From: Bacteroidota bacterium
GTDB taxonomy: Bacteria > Bacteroidota > Bacteroidia > Bacteroidales > JACABE01
DNA length: 64,000 nucleotides
Direction: 5' to 3'
NCBI GenBank assembly: GCA_026391675.1
Contig: JAPLDQ010000005.1
Location: 1-64,000 of the forward strand
Positions 45,606-54,401 of the stretch are shown in pieces. A program made the translations under genes and the position numbers. The notes under the pieces were generated by a model. That model did not search any database. It was not told where the DNA came from and saw only the letters and a program-made list of their open reading frames with translations. Every line of letters starts with the position of its first letter. Within the stretch, counting starts at the first letter, position 1.

Positions 45606-46588
45606 GAAAAATTATTTTTTTTCTTATCGTTTTATTTTTTTTCAATTTAACTAAAGCTCAGGTATATGTGGGTTATAATAATATTAGCGATAAATATGTT
45701 GACCCAAATAATAAGGATCTTGAAAGATTAAAATCAAGTACTACTATTTTTGCTTTACCAAATCAACTTCTTGATTATGAGGATGAAATAGAAAAAATAT
45801 TCAAAGAAGTCTGGACTGTTTCTAAATTTGAAATTATCAAGTATAATGATTTAAATGGGTATCTGAATTCAAATGGTAATTATTCATTTCTTACTTTAGA
45901 TGTTTTAGGCTATAGAAATAGTTACAATTTTTTTTCATCTTTTTATCAAATTTATTTTAATTTATGGATGAATGGGAATACACGTAAAGTTTGGAGTAAA
46001 TATAATGCAACATATGGAAGAATTAATTTAAGTTTAACTGAAGAATCTGTTGAAATTTGTAAAGGATTGTTTAAAAAAGACTTAGCTTCTGATTCCTATA
46101 AAAAATTATATACAAAAGCAACATTTTTTAATCTGACACCCGGATTTTTAAGGACTTATTTAACGGTTATGAATAAAGTATTATCAAATGATAAAATCAT
46201 ATTTTATGTAAATGAGGGAGTTAAAGATAAAGAAAAATTTATTCCATTATCAAAAGAAACACTTTATATTCCTGAATATATACTAGTTAAATATGACAAA
46301 TCGAAAAAAATACTTAAAGAAAAACTTGATATAAAAGAACTTATGGCAGATTATCCATATAAATGGGAGCTTATTTCAAGTGATGATTTAAGTAAAAAAA
46401 TACTGGAAAAAAATGAAAAATTTTATTATGTTGTATATTCAATTGACGATATTTCAAGAAGTTACTCAGTTTACAACAGCTCAAATTCAGAATTAATATT
46501 TGCTGATGCTGATAACAAAGGTGGATTTGATGCCAAGTCAAAATTTTTTAAAAGCTTAGGCAAAAAAATAAGAAAAGCTATTAAGTGA
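45602..46588 (+). CDS. Secreted protein of unknown function
   Basis: The 328-residue protein has a signal peptide (about 1-19, ending KAQ). The mature part is rich in Lys, Tyr, Phe and Asn with mixed helix and strand, and ends in a basic helix (KSLGKKIRKAIK). I recognise no domain. There is no lipobox or T9SS sorting signal, so it is probably periplasmic. It overlaps hutU by 4 nt (ATGA), which implies translational coupling to a cytoplasmic enzyme with no obvious relation. The A/T-rich codon use is stronger than in hutU. It could be an imported or fast-evolving gene. Confidence 0.72.
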   Translation: MRKIIFFLIVLFFFNLTKAQVYVGYNNISDKYVDPNNKDLERLKSSTTIFALPNQLLDYEDEIEKIFKEVWTVSKFEIIKYNDLNGYLNSNGNYSFLTLDVLGYRNSYNFFSSFYQIYFNLWMNGNTRKVWSKYNATYGRINLSLTEESVEICKGLFKKDLASDSYKKLYTKATFFNLTPGFLRTYLTVMNKVLSNDKIIFYVNEGVKDKEKFIPLSKETLYIPEYILVKYDKSKKILKEKLDIKELMADYPYKWELISSDDLSKKILEKNEKFYYVVYSIDDISRSYSVYNSSNSELIFADADNKGGFDAKSKFFKSLGKKIRKAIK

Positions 46589-46705
46589 TATTTATGTTTA
46601 GAGTGATATTAATTTGCTTGAATTGAAGGACTGGCAAATATTATTCAAAATCAATTCTATTTAATAATAAAGCATTGATTATTAATTATATAAAAACACA
46701 AACCA

Positions 46706-47203
46706 ATGAAAAAGTTATCTTTTTTAATTTTATTTGTTTTATTTACTTTATTTATAAAAAATGCCAAAGCTCAATTTGAAATAGGAGGAAATTATGGTGT
46801 ATCACTTTCATCAATAGATATGAATAACAAGGATTTTGGATATGGTCCTTCATTAGAATTCAGATATTATTTTACAGATATTTTTGTAATTGGGGCTCAT
46901 TTTGCAGATTACTCATTTCAGAATAGTAATTATATGATGCCTTTGAACTTATCTCTTGAATACCATTCAGATCTTAATGGTTCTTTTCAGTCGTATTATG
47001 GAGTAGGATTCGGAATTATGAAAACAAAAATTTACGATGTTTCTTCCAATGACCCGATAATATCTGCTATTTTTGGAACTAAATATCCTATAAATGATCA
47101 TTTTGCTTTTAATTCAAATGCACATATTGCTATTATATTTCAGAATAATAAGCAGTTTGCATTTGATATAAATATCGGATTGGTCTATATTATTGATAAA
47201 TAA
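46706..47203 (+). CDS. Small outer-membrane beta-barrel protein
   Basis: This 165-residue protein has a signal peptide (about 1-22, ending KAQ). The mature part starts FEIGGNYGVSLSSI and runs through alternating strands with the PSLEFRYYFTDIFVIGAHF, YHSDLNGSFQSYYGVGFG and INIGLVYIID patterns that fit an eight-stranded OmpA-like or PorT-like barrel. No soluble domain is attached. I cannot name the family. It follows the secreted unknown gene by 117 nt; the spacing permits but does not show co-transcription. Confidence 0.75.
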   Translation: MKKLSFLILFVLFTLFIKNAKAQFEIGGNYGVSLSSIDMNNKDFGYGPSLEFRYYFTDIFVIGAHFADYSFQNSNYMMPLNLSLEYHSDLNGSFQSYYGVGFGIMKTKIYDVSSNDPIISAIFGTKYPINDHFAFNSNAHIAIIFQNNKQFAFDINIGLVYIIDK

Positions 47204-47400
47204 ATTTAAACAAAATTTTAAGACAAAATCCTAAATTTATTTAGCAATATATCAATATGGATAGGCTTATCTATCTTTAAATATGCTCATATTATTTAAA
47301 AATTAATTTGTCAAATTTAGTAAGTAGAAAATTTTATTAAAAAAGTTGATTTTTTTAACGTTATTTATTAGTTAAATGTTGTTTGGATGTATTTAATTAT

Positions 47401-47408
47401 TAAATTTG
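47401..47408 (+). promoter_or_regulatory. Bacteroidota -7 box of the first Omp28-domain gene
   Basis: TAAATTTG is an exact TAnnTTTG match, with TTTG about 15 nt upstream as a possible -33 element. The ATG is at 47458. The 254-bp gap before it holds nothing else that I can support. Confidence 0.6.
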
Positions 47409-47457
47409 CATAAAAAATCTTAATCAAATTTTATTATTCATTTAATTCAAAAAAATT

Positions 47458-49698
47458 ATGAAAAAATTTACCTTTTTTACATTTTTAATGCTTTTTGCAG
47501 CAAGTATATTTGCACAAACCTGGGAAGCTGCTCCAATTAATGATGAAGCAGGTTCTGGATTAAAGTCAACTAACGCAACTGGTTGGACTTTACAGTTTTC
47601 ACCAATGATTAGTTCAACTACCTGGGGTCCTGGTACTGCTGGTATTGAATCTGATGGTACAAATATTTATGTTGCAAAATGGGCCAGCAATAAATTTTAT
47701 AAAATGACAACAGCTGGTGCTGTTCTTGATAGTTTTGCTGTTACAGGTTCTCCTGCATTTCCAGCAAGTAACGGCGTTCGTGATTTAGCTTACGACGGAC
47801 AATATTTTTATGGATGTTGCAATAATAATATCATCTATAAAATGGATTTTACTGCAAAAACTATTGTAGGATCTATTACATTACCTACAGGTATCGCAGG
47901 AAGACATATTTCCTATGACCCTACTGCTGATGGTGGACTTGGTGGTTTCTGGGTAGGTGGCTGGTCTGATAATATCGTATTATACAGTAGAACAGGCACA
48001 ACATTAAATACTATTCCTTCAACCGGAGTTGGTACTACTTACAGTGCTTATGGCTCAGCTTTTGATACTGTTTCTCCAGGTGGACCATACTTATGGTTAT
48101 ATTCACAAACCGGAACAAACGGCAATCAACTGCTTCAAATTAAAATTTCCACAAAAGCATTTACAGGTTTAACACATGATGTATGTGGTGATATTCCAGG
48201 ATCTGCTGTTGGATCAGGAGCAGGTGGATGTTTTTTAACTAAAAACCTGATTACAGGAACAACTACTTTAGGTGGTTTAATTCAGGGTACTGCATTCTGG
48301 GGTTATAACCTTGCTTCTACTATCCCTCCAACTTTTGGTTTATCAGTTAAATCATTAAATATGGCTGATTATATTTTAGCAAATAATGCACAACCTATAA
48401 CCGGTACTTTAAATAATTTTGGTGCAACTACCATAACAACTTTTGCTTTGAATTATTCTATTAATGGTGGTGCTGCTGTAACACAAAACGTAACAGGAGC
48501 AAGTATTGCTTCTTATGCAAATTACACCTATACTCATGCTACACCCTGGACTACTCCTGCAACCCTTGGTACTTTTACTGTAAAAGTATGGGCCACCAAT
48601 GTTAATGGAAATTCTGCATGGAATAGTGATACCATTACTAAAGTTGTTACTACAGTGAGCTCAGTCCCAACAAAACGTGTATATTGTGAAGAAGCAACAG
48701 GTACCTGGTGCGGATGGTGTATTCGTGGTATTGTAAACATGGATGCAATGGCAGTAGCTCATCCAACGGATTGGGTTGGTATAGCTGTTCATAATGGAGA
48801 TAAAATGGTTGTTACTGCATGGGATGCAGGTGTAGGTTCTTTCCCTGGTTTTTCAGGTTATCCTTCTATTGTTGTTGACCGTACTTTATTGGTTGATCCA
48901 AGTGCAGCATCAACTGCATATACTACTCAGAAAGCGGTTGTTTCGCCTGTAGATGTTGCAATTACAAATCTTACCTATACAGCCGGTGTAGCTTCCTTTA
49001 ACGTAAAAGCTACTCCTGTTATTACAGGAACTGTAGACTGGAGATTAAATGCAGCTGTTTATGAAATGGATGTTACCTGGCAACAAGACCCATCTCCAGT
49101 AGCAGATTCAAGTGGTTACAGACAAAGTAATTATTATGCAGGTGGAGCAAACGGAGCAATGGGTGGATATGAAAATTTAGCATCAACAGTTCCTGCTAAT
49201 TATATGCATTACAATTTTGTTGGTCGTGCAATTCTTGATGGATATGCTGGTGTAGCCGGAAGTATTCCTTCTGCAATCACTTCTGGTACTGCTTATACTA
49301 AAAATTATTCTTATACTGTTCCAGCTTATTCAAGAGCATGGAATATGTATGTTGTAGGATTTGTTATTGATAATGCAAGCGGTAAAGTTTTAAATGCTAT
49401 TCAGGTTCCTTTAAGCAGTGTTGGTATTAATGAAACCAATAATGAATTAGGTCTTGCTATATATCCAAATCCTGCAAAAGAAAATGTACAAATTTCATAT
49501 AATTTAACTAAAAAGGTAAATGTTAGCATTAATATTTACAATAGCATTGGTGGTTTAGTATTTACTCAGAATCAGGGTGAATTACAAACAGGAAGTCACA
49601 CAGCTAATGTTAAAATTAATTCTTTATCTTCAGGCATTTATTTTATAAATGTTAAAGCTGGTGATAACATTATTACTAAAAAGTTAATTGTTGAATAA
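47458..49698 (+). CDS. T9SS-exported multidomain protein with Omp28-type thioredoxin fold
   Basis: The 746-residue protein has a signal peptide (1-20). An N-terminal region of repeated GIESDGTNIYV / GLGGFWVGGWSDNIVLYS strands follows, like a beta-propeller (about 35-290). A CARDB-like beta-sandwich (about 295-400) comes next, then an Omp28-related thioredoxin-like domain (about 405-640) with the pair C418/C421 in WCGWC. The C-terminal T9SS sorting domain (LAIYPNPAKENVQ to GIYFINVKAG) covers about 660-746. The WCGWC motif suggests a surface disulfide-exchange or redox role. It has a clear -7 box before it and a paralogue 3 kb downstream. Confidence 0.85.
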   Translation: MKKFTFFTFLMLFAASIFAQTWEAAPINDEAGSGLKSTNATGWTLQFSPMISSTTWGPGTAGIESDGTNIYVAKWASNKFYKMTTAGAVLDSFAVTGSPAFPASNGVRDLAYDGQYFYGCCNNNIIYKMDFTAKTIVGSITLPTGIAGRHISYDPTADGGLGGFWVGGWSDNIVLYSRTGTTLNTIPSTGVGTTYSAYGSAFDTVSPGGPYLWLYSQTGTNGNQLLQIKISTKAFTGLTHDVCGDIPGSAVGSGAGGCFLTKNLITGTTTLGGLIQGTAFWGYNLASTIPPTFGLSVKSLNMADYILANNAQPITGTLNNFGATTITTFALNYSINGGAAVTQNVTGASIASYANYTYTHATPWTTPATLGTFTVKVWATNVNGNSAWNSDTITKVVTTVSSVPTKRVYCEEATGTWCGWCIRGIVNMDAMAVAHPTDWVGIAVHNGDKMVVTAWDAGVGSFPGFSGYPSIVVDRTLLVDPSAASTAYTTQKAVVSPVDVAITNLTYTAGVASFNVKATPVITGTVDWRLNAAVYEMDVTWQQDPSPVADSSGYRQSNYYAGGANGAMGGYENLASTVPANYMHYNFVGRAILDGYAGVAGSIPSAITSGTAYTKNYSYTVPAYSRAWNMYVVGFVIDNASGKVLNAIQVPLSSVGINETNNELGLAIYPNPAKENVQISYNLTKKVNVSINIYNSIGGLVFTQNQGELQTGSHTANVKINSLSSGIYFINVKAGDNIITKKLIVE

Positions 49699-49719
49699 TC
49701 TTATTTAATTAATTATCAA

Positions 49720-49746
49720 GGTTGAAAGGGAAATTTCCTTTCAACC
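49720..49746 (+). terminator. Hairpin after the first Omp28-domain gene
   Basis: The arms GGTTGAAAGG (49720-49729) and CCTTTCAACC (49737-49746) enclose a 7-nt loop, 21 nt past the stop codon. No long U-tract follows, so termination may be weak. Confidence 0.65.
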
Positions 49747-49754
49747 CTGATAAA

Positions 49755-49835
49755 TTAAATGGTAAACCATAAAATGTCCATGCTCTAAAGAACATCAAAA
49801 GTGATGATTATATCATGGACATTATAATGGCGAAG
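49755..49835 (-). repeat. Palindromic dispersed element, copy 2
   Basis: The arms AATGTCCATG (49773-49782) and CATGGACATT (49814-49823) again enclose exactly 31 nt. Read on the minus strand, the left flank CTTCGCCA is identical to copy 1 at 3037, and GGTTTACC on the right resembles its TTTTACC flank. The loop sequence has 17 of 31 positions in common. Confidence 0.7.
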
Positions 49836-49904
49836 TTTGAAAAAACAGATTTATTTGAATCTGTTTAAACATATGTAATCAGTATATTATAAAAATATAA
49901 AAAA

Positions 49905-50633
49905 ATGAAAAGATCATTATTAGTATTGGCAAGTGTAATATTAAGTATTTCAGTTGCTTTTGCACAAAATTTACAAATATATTATAACGGGGCTTTACAG
50001 ACCAATTACGGAACTCTAACTGTGAATGGATACTCAAATCAGATTAATGTTTTACGACTGGATGTAAAGAATATTTCTTCAGGCACTCTTGTTGTGAAAT
50101 CAAAAAAAATTGAAAACAGCCTGATATCCAATACAGTAAATTATTTTTGTTTTGCAGGTCAATGTTATTCACCCACCTTATATACTTCGGGATATTCAGC
50201 AACTATCCTTCCAACTAAGATGGATACAAGTTTTTCTGCTGATTATGATCCATCTGGTAATATAGGAACATCAACTATTACTTATGTTTTTTTCAATACA
50301 GCAAATACTGCTGATAGTGTATGTTTAAAAGTAAATTTTGTTACAACCTTAGGAGTTAATGAAATCAGTAAATCGGATGTGTCTCTATCAGAAGCTTATC
50401 CAAATCCTGCATCAAATCTTGTAAGTTTTGCTTATGTTTTACCAGTTCAAGCCAGAAATGCAAAGATTAAAATTTCTAATATTTTAGGCGCAACAATTAC
50501 TGAATTACCCATTAATGATTATAATGGAAAAAAAGTTTTTAATACCAATGATTTACAGGATGGTATTTATTTCTATTCCTTGATAATTAATGACAAAATG
50601 TATTATGCTAAGAAATTGATCATAAAACATTAA
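49905..50633 (+). CDS. Small T9SS-exported protein of unknown function
   Basis: The 242-residue protein has a signal peptide (1-20, ending AFAQ), a beta-rich central domain (about 22-150) with two cysteines in CFAGQC, and a T9SS sorting domain (SEAYPNPASNLVSFAY to GIYFYSLIIND, about 160-242). The central domain starts NLQIYYNGALQ and reads like a small immunoglobulin-like sandwich, but I do not recognise it. It lies between the two Omp28-domain paralogues and has its own terminator. The context suggests a surface-exposed accessory protein. There is no clear -7 box. Confidence 0.8.
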   Translation: MKRSLLVLASVILSISVAFAQNLQIYYNGALQTNYGTLTVNGYSNQINVLRLDVKNISSGTLVVKSKKIENSLISNTVNYFCFAGQCYSPTLYTSGYSATILPTKMDTSFSADYDPSGNIGTSTITYVFFNTANTADSVCLKVNFVTTLGVNEISKSDVSLSEAYPNPASNLVSFAYVLPVQARNAKIKISNILGATITELPINDYNGKKVFNTNDLQDGIYFYSLIINDKMYYAKKLIIKH

Positions 50634-50655
50634 TCAATAGTTAAATAAAAAATTT

Positions 50656-50690
50656 AAATCCCCTGATATCAAAATTAGGGGATTTTTTTT
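50656..50690 (+). terminator. Terminator of the small T9SS gene
   Basis: The arms AAATCCCCT (50656-50664) and AGGGGATTT (50677-50685) are followed by a long T-tract, 22 nt past the stop codon. Confidence 0.88.
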
Positions 50691-50727
50691 TATTTTCAAA
50701 ATTTTAAGAAGTAAAGTTTTAAAATAT

Positions 50728-50735
50728 TACTTTTG
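50728..50735 (+). promoter_or_regulatory. Bacteroidota -7 box of the second Omp28-domain gene
   Basis: TACTTTTG is an exact TAnnTTTG match 44 nt before the ATG at 50780. Confidence 0.6.
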
Positions 50736-50779
50736 TAAATAATCAATCAATCATTCATCAAATTAAATTATTAAGATAT

Positions 50780-52996
50780 ATGAAAAAAATTACCTTCTTA
50801 GCAATTATTATGCTTTTTGCAGCAAGTGTTATTGCTCAATCACTGGACTTTGTTCCAGATTATGATCAAGCAGGTCCTTCATTAAAATCAACTTCCGCAA
50901 CTGGATGGGTTTTGCAGTTTTCTTCTTTTATTAGTACTGCTTCATGGAAAAAAAATACTGCAGGTATTGAATCAGATGGTACAAATATTTTTATTGCCAA
51001 AGTTACAAGCAATAAATTTTACAAATTGACTATCGCCGGAGCTTTGCTTGATAGTTTTGCGCTTACCGGTACTCCAGCATTTCCTTTTAATAATGGTATT
51101 CGCGATTTAGCTTATGATGGACAATACTTTTACGGTTGCTGTAACAATAATATTATTTATAAAATGAATTTTACTACAAAAGCAATTGTAGGAACTATAA
51201 CCTTACCTTCAGGTATTCAGGGAAGACATATTTCTTATGATCCAACTGCTGATGGCGGACTTGGTGGATTTTGGGTTGGTGGCTGGTCAGATGATATCGT
51301 ATTATACAGCAGAACGGGTGCAACTTTAAATACTATTCCCGCTTCAGGTTTGGGTAGTTTTAGCGCAAATGGTTCTGCTTATGATAGTCTTTCTCCGGGT
51401 GGTCCTTATTTATGGCTTTACTCTCAAACCGGAGCCAATATGAATACACTTATTAAAGTAAACATTGCAACAAAATCTCTTGCCGGAATCGCTTATGATA
51501 TAGTTCCAAATGTGCTTGGAGCATCAACCACCATTGGTGCCGGAGGATGTTTTATTACTAAAAATTTAATTTCAGGAACAACTACTATTGGAGGATTAAT
51601 TACAGGAGTTGCTTTTTGGGGATACGATTTAGCAACAACACTGACTCCTCCCTTTGGATTTTCTGTTAGTAATTTAACTTTAGCAAGTTATGCTTTAGTT
51701 AATACCCAAATGACAATGTTAGGTGTTTTATTTAATTATGGTGCAACAACTATAACATCTTTTGATTTAAATTATAAAGTTAATAGTAATCCAACTGTAA
51801 CACAAAATATTACCGGTGTTAATATTCCCGCTTATGCAAATTATAATTACTCTCATTCAACAATATGGACTACTCCGGCAAGCCCCGGAACATTTACCGT
51901 TAAATTGTGGGCCAGTAATGTTAATGGAAATAATGCATGGAATAGTGATACCATTACACGGGTTGTAACTACTGCTACATCAATAGCCTGGAAAAAAGTT
52001 GTATTGGAAGAATTTACAGGCATTTATAGTCAATATTGCCCTGATGGACATAGAGTGGCCAATGATTATAAAGCATTACATCCAAATGATGTATTTCTTA
52101 TTAATATTCATCAGGGAAGCTATGCTGTTCCTACTGGCACTGATCCTGATTTCAGAACAGCTTTTGGTGATGCGCTGGCTGCACAAACCGGTTTAGCTGA
52201 GTATCCGGTAGCAACAATTAACAGACACGTTTTTCCTTCAGGAAATTCAACAGCATTAAGCAGTGCTGACTGGTCATCAAATGGTAATCAGTTGTTAACA
52301 ACCCTCACTTATGCAAATATGACAGTTTCTGCTTCAGTTAATTATACTACCAGAATATTAACTGTAAATACTACTGTTAATTATGTTGCAAATGGTGCAG
52401 CATTAAATATGATGAATGTAGCATTAGTTCAAAATAATATTCAGGGACCTCAAACAGGTGGTGCTACTTATAATCCGTCTCAGGTATTACCTAATGGTAA
52501 ATACAACCACCAACACATGTTACGTCACCTGTTAACCGGACAATGGGGTGATTCTATCACTGTTACTACTGCAGGAACTGTCCGTTCAAAAACATATACC
52601 TATACTTTGCCTGCCAGTATCTCAAATATTAATTTAGATATGTATAATATTGAAGTTATTGCCTTTATTACCGAAGGTAAACAAGAAATTGTTACTGCTG
52701 GCGGATTTAAATTACCTGTTGCTGTTAATGAAGTTAATAACACAATAGATTTAAGTTTTTATCCTAATCCTGCAAAAGATAATGTTCAGCTATCATTTAA
52801 TTTAAGCAAAAAGGAAAATGTCAGCATAAATATTTACAACAGCATAGGTGGATTAGTATTTACTCAAAATAAGGGTGAATTACAATCAGGAAATCATACT
52901 TCTAATTTAAATGTAAATACTTTAGCTTCAGGTATTTATTTTGTAAATGTTAAAGCCGGTGAAATTATTATTTCTAAAAAATTAGTGATAGAATAA
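50780..52996 (+). CDS. T9SS-exported Omp28-domain paralogue lacking the CxxC
   Basis: The 738-residue protein shares layout with the gene at 47458: signal peptide, propeller-like N-terminal region with near-identical FYGCCNNNIIYKM and GLGGFWVGGWSD segments, CARDB-like domain, Omp28-type domain and T9SS domain. In the Omp28 domain the expected CxxC is IYSQYCPDG, so the first cysteine is replaced by S417 and only C420 remains. A classical disulfide exchange is thus unlikely. The flanking domains remain much closer to the paralogue than the Omp28 part does. A bidirectional terminator follows. The function is unknown; extracellular binding is possible. Confidence 0.84.
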   Translation: MKKITFLAIIMLFAASVIAQSLDFVPDYDQAGPSLKSTSATGWVLQFSSFISTASWKKNTAGIESDGTNIFIAKVTSNKFYKLTIAGALLDSFALTGTPAFPFNNGIRDLAYDGQYFYGCCNNNIIYKMNFTTKAIVGTITLPSGIQGRHISYDPTADGGLGGFWVGGWSDDIVLYSRTGATLNTIPASGLGSFSANGSAYDSLSPGGPYLWLYSQTGANMNTLIKVNIATKSLAGIAYDIVPNVLGASTTIGAGGCFITKNLISGTTTIGGLITGVAFWGYDLATTLTPPFGFSVSNLTLASYALVNTQMTMLGVLFNYGATTITSFDLNYKVNSNPTVTQNITGVNIPAYANYNYSHSTIWTTPASPGTFTVKLWASNVNGNNAWNSDTITRVVTTATSIAWKKVVLEEFTGIYSQYCPDGHRVANDYKALHPNDVFLINIHQGSYAVPTGTDPDFRTAFGDALAAQTGLAEYPVATINRHVFPSGNSTALSSADWSSNGNQLLTTLTYANMTVSASVNYTTRILTVNTTVNYVANGAALNMMNVALVQNNIQGPQTGGATYNPSQVLPNGKYNHQHMLRHLLTGQWGDSITVTTAGTVRSKTYTYTLPASISNINLDMYNIEVIAFITEGKQEIVTAGGFKLPVAVNEVNNTIDLSFYPNPAKDNVQLSFNLSKKENVSINIYNSIGGLVFTQNKGELQSGNHTSNLNVNTLASGIYFVNVKAGEIIISKKLVIE

Positions 52997-53011
52997 ATCA
53001 GACTATTTAAT

Positions 53012-53052
53012 AAAAAAGGGTTGAGCGGAGTTTCCAATTCAACCCTTTTTTA
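53012..53052. terminator. Bidirectional terminator between the Omp28 paralogue and aroA
   Basis: AAAAAAGGGTTGA on the left pairs with TCAACCCTTTTTT on the right, with A and T tracts that serve both convergent genes. Confidence 0.85.
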
Positions 53053-53084
53053 TTGTATTAAATATTGAATTTTTTGGATTACAT

Positions 53085-54401
53085 CTAATTGTTAATACTA
53101 AACCCAATTTTTTCAATATCCTCCCAAAATCCTGGGTAAGATTTTTTAACTACATGCAAATCATCAATTTCTAAAGTATTAAGTAAAATAGCCAGAGGTG
53201 CAAAACTCATGGCCATGCGGTGGTCATTATAAGTGTTTATTTGCATGTTGGCTTTTAATAACGATGATTCAATCTTTAATGTATTATTATCAATTACTTT
53301 AGCATTACAACCCAATTTATTTAATTCAGTTTCGAGTGCTTCAAGCCGGTTACTTTCCTTAACTGTCAGGTTTTGCAGTCCGTTTAATTCGGCTTTAATT
53401 CCTAAGCCGGCACAACAAACGGCAAGCGTTGGAGCTATATCAGGATAATCAGTAAAATCAAAAACAAAAGAATTTATAGTTTCTTTTGTTTTGTAAAGTC
53501 TCACCCCATCTTTTAAATATTCTGTCTGAACACCAAATTTTCTGAAGATATCAGTAATAATACTATCTCCCTGCCAGTTGTTGTTGTATAATCCCTTAAG
53601 ATGCAAATCAACTTTATCAGAAAAAGCAGCCATCAGATACCAGTAGCTTGCAGCACTCCAGTCGGATTCAATAGTTATATCCTTTGGTTGAAAATTTTGT
53701 TTTTTTATTAAAATTGTATTTTCATTATAAGAAAAATTTATACCAAAATATCCTAACATGTTTAAAGTCATTATAATATATGGTTTTGAAACCACTTTGT
53801 CTTTTAATGTCAGGGTTAAATTATTGGCTAAAAAGGGAGCAATAAGCAAAATAGCAGAAATAAACTGGCTGCTAATACCTGATTCAATTTCAATGCTTTT
53901 ATTGTTGATATTTTTGCCTTTAATCAATAAAGGAGGATAGCCCGGTTTTTCAGTATAATTAATATCTGCGCCTAAATCAAGCAGGGCATTTACAAGGCCG
54001 GTAACAGGTCTTTCTTTCATCCGTTCTGAACCTGTTAAAAGCCAATTTCCCTTGGTAACGGAAAGTAAAGCTGTAAGGAAACGCATGGCTGTACCGGCAT
54101 TATCAACGAAAATTTCTTTTATAATGTTGTTTTCCGTAGAAGGGCTTAATTTATTTAAAATATTATTAAGTAATATGCTGTCATCTGCTGAAGAAAGATT
54201 ATAGACATTAAAACTTTTTTTTGAAAGAAAGTTGAGTATTAAAGCTCTGTTAGTAATGCTTTTAGAAGAAGGCAAATTAATTTTGCCAATTAAACTTTTA
54301 TCAGTTTTATTATATTTTATTTTAGTCAAGCTGTCGTAAATATTGTTTATAAAGATAATAGTGTATAAGATTTTATTAACGAAATTTAGAATAAAATTCA
54401 A
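53085..54401 (-). CDS. aroA: 5-enolpyruvylshikimate-3-phosphate synthase
   Basis: AroA joins shikimate-3-phosphate and phosphoenolpyruvate in aromatic amino-acid synthesis. The protein has up to 438 residues in two inverse alpha-beta domains: LPSSKSITNRALIL near the N terminus, NAGTAMRFLTALL, GSERMKERPVTGLVNALLDLGADI, and late SNRLEALETELNKLG and NTYNDHRMAMSFAP. The ATG start overlaps aroB by 26 nt and gives an unusual 25-residue hydrophobic extension. An in-frame TTG at 54329 would give a start at the normal place (TKIKYNKTDK) and is a good alternative. The gene is co-directional with aroB. Confidence 0.95.
   Translation of the reverse strand: MNFILNFVNKILYTIIFINNIYDSLTKIKYNKTDKSLIGKINLPSSKSITNRALILNFLSKKSFNVYNLSSADDSILLNNILNKLSPSTENNIIKEIFVDNAGTAMRFLTALLSVTKGNWLLTGSERMKERPVTGLVNALLDLGADINYTEKPGYPPLLIKGKNINNKSIEIESGISSQFISAILLIAPFLANNLTLTLKDKVVSKPYIIMTLNMLGYFGINFSYNENTILIKKQNFQPKDITIESDWSAASYWYLMAAFSDKVDLHLKGLYNNNWQGDSIITDIFRKFGVQTEYLKDGVRLYKTKETINSFVFDFTDYPDIAPTLAVCCAGLGIKAELNGLQNLTVKESNRLEALETELNKLGCNAKVIDNNTLKIESSLLKANMQINTYNDHRMAMSFAPLAILLNTLEIDDLHVVKKSYPGFWEDIEKIGFSINN

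Noticed and set aside
47458-52996. Possible assembly duplication of the Omp28-domain gene
   Set aside because: The two copies differ throughout at nucleotide level, have different promoters and terminators, and enclose a unique gene, so they are true paralogues.
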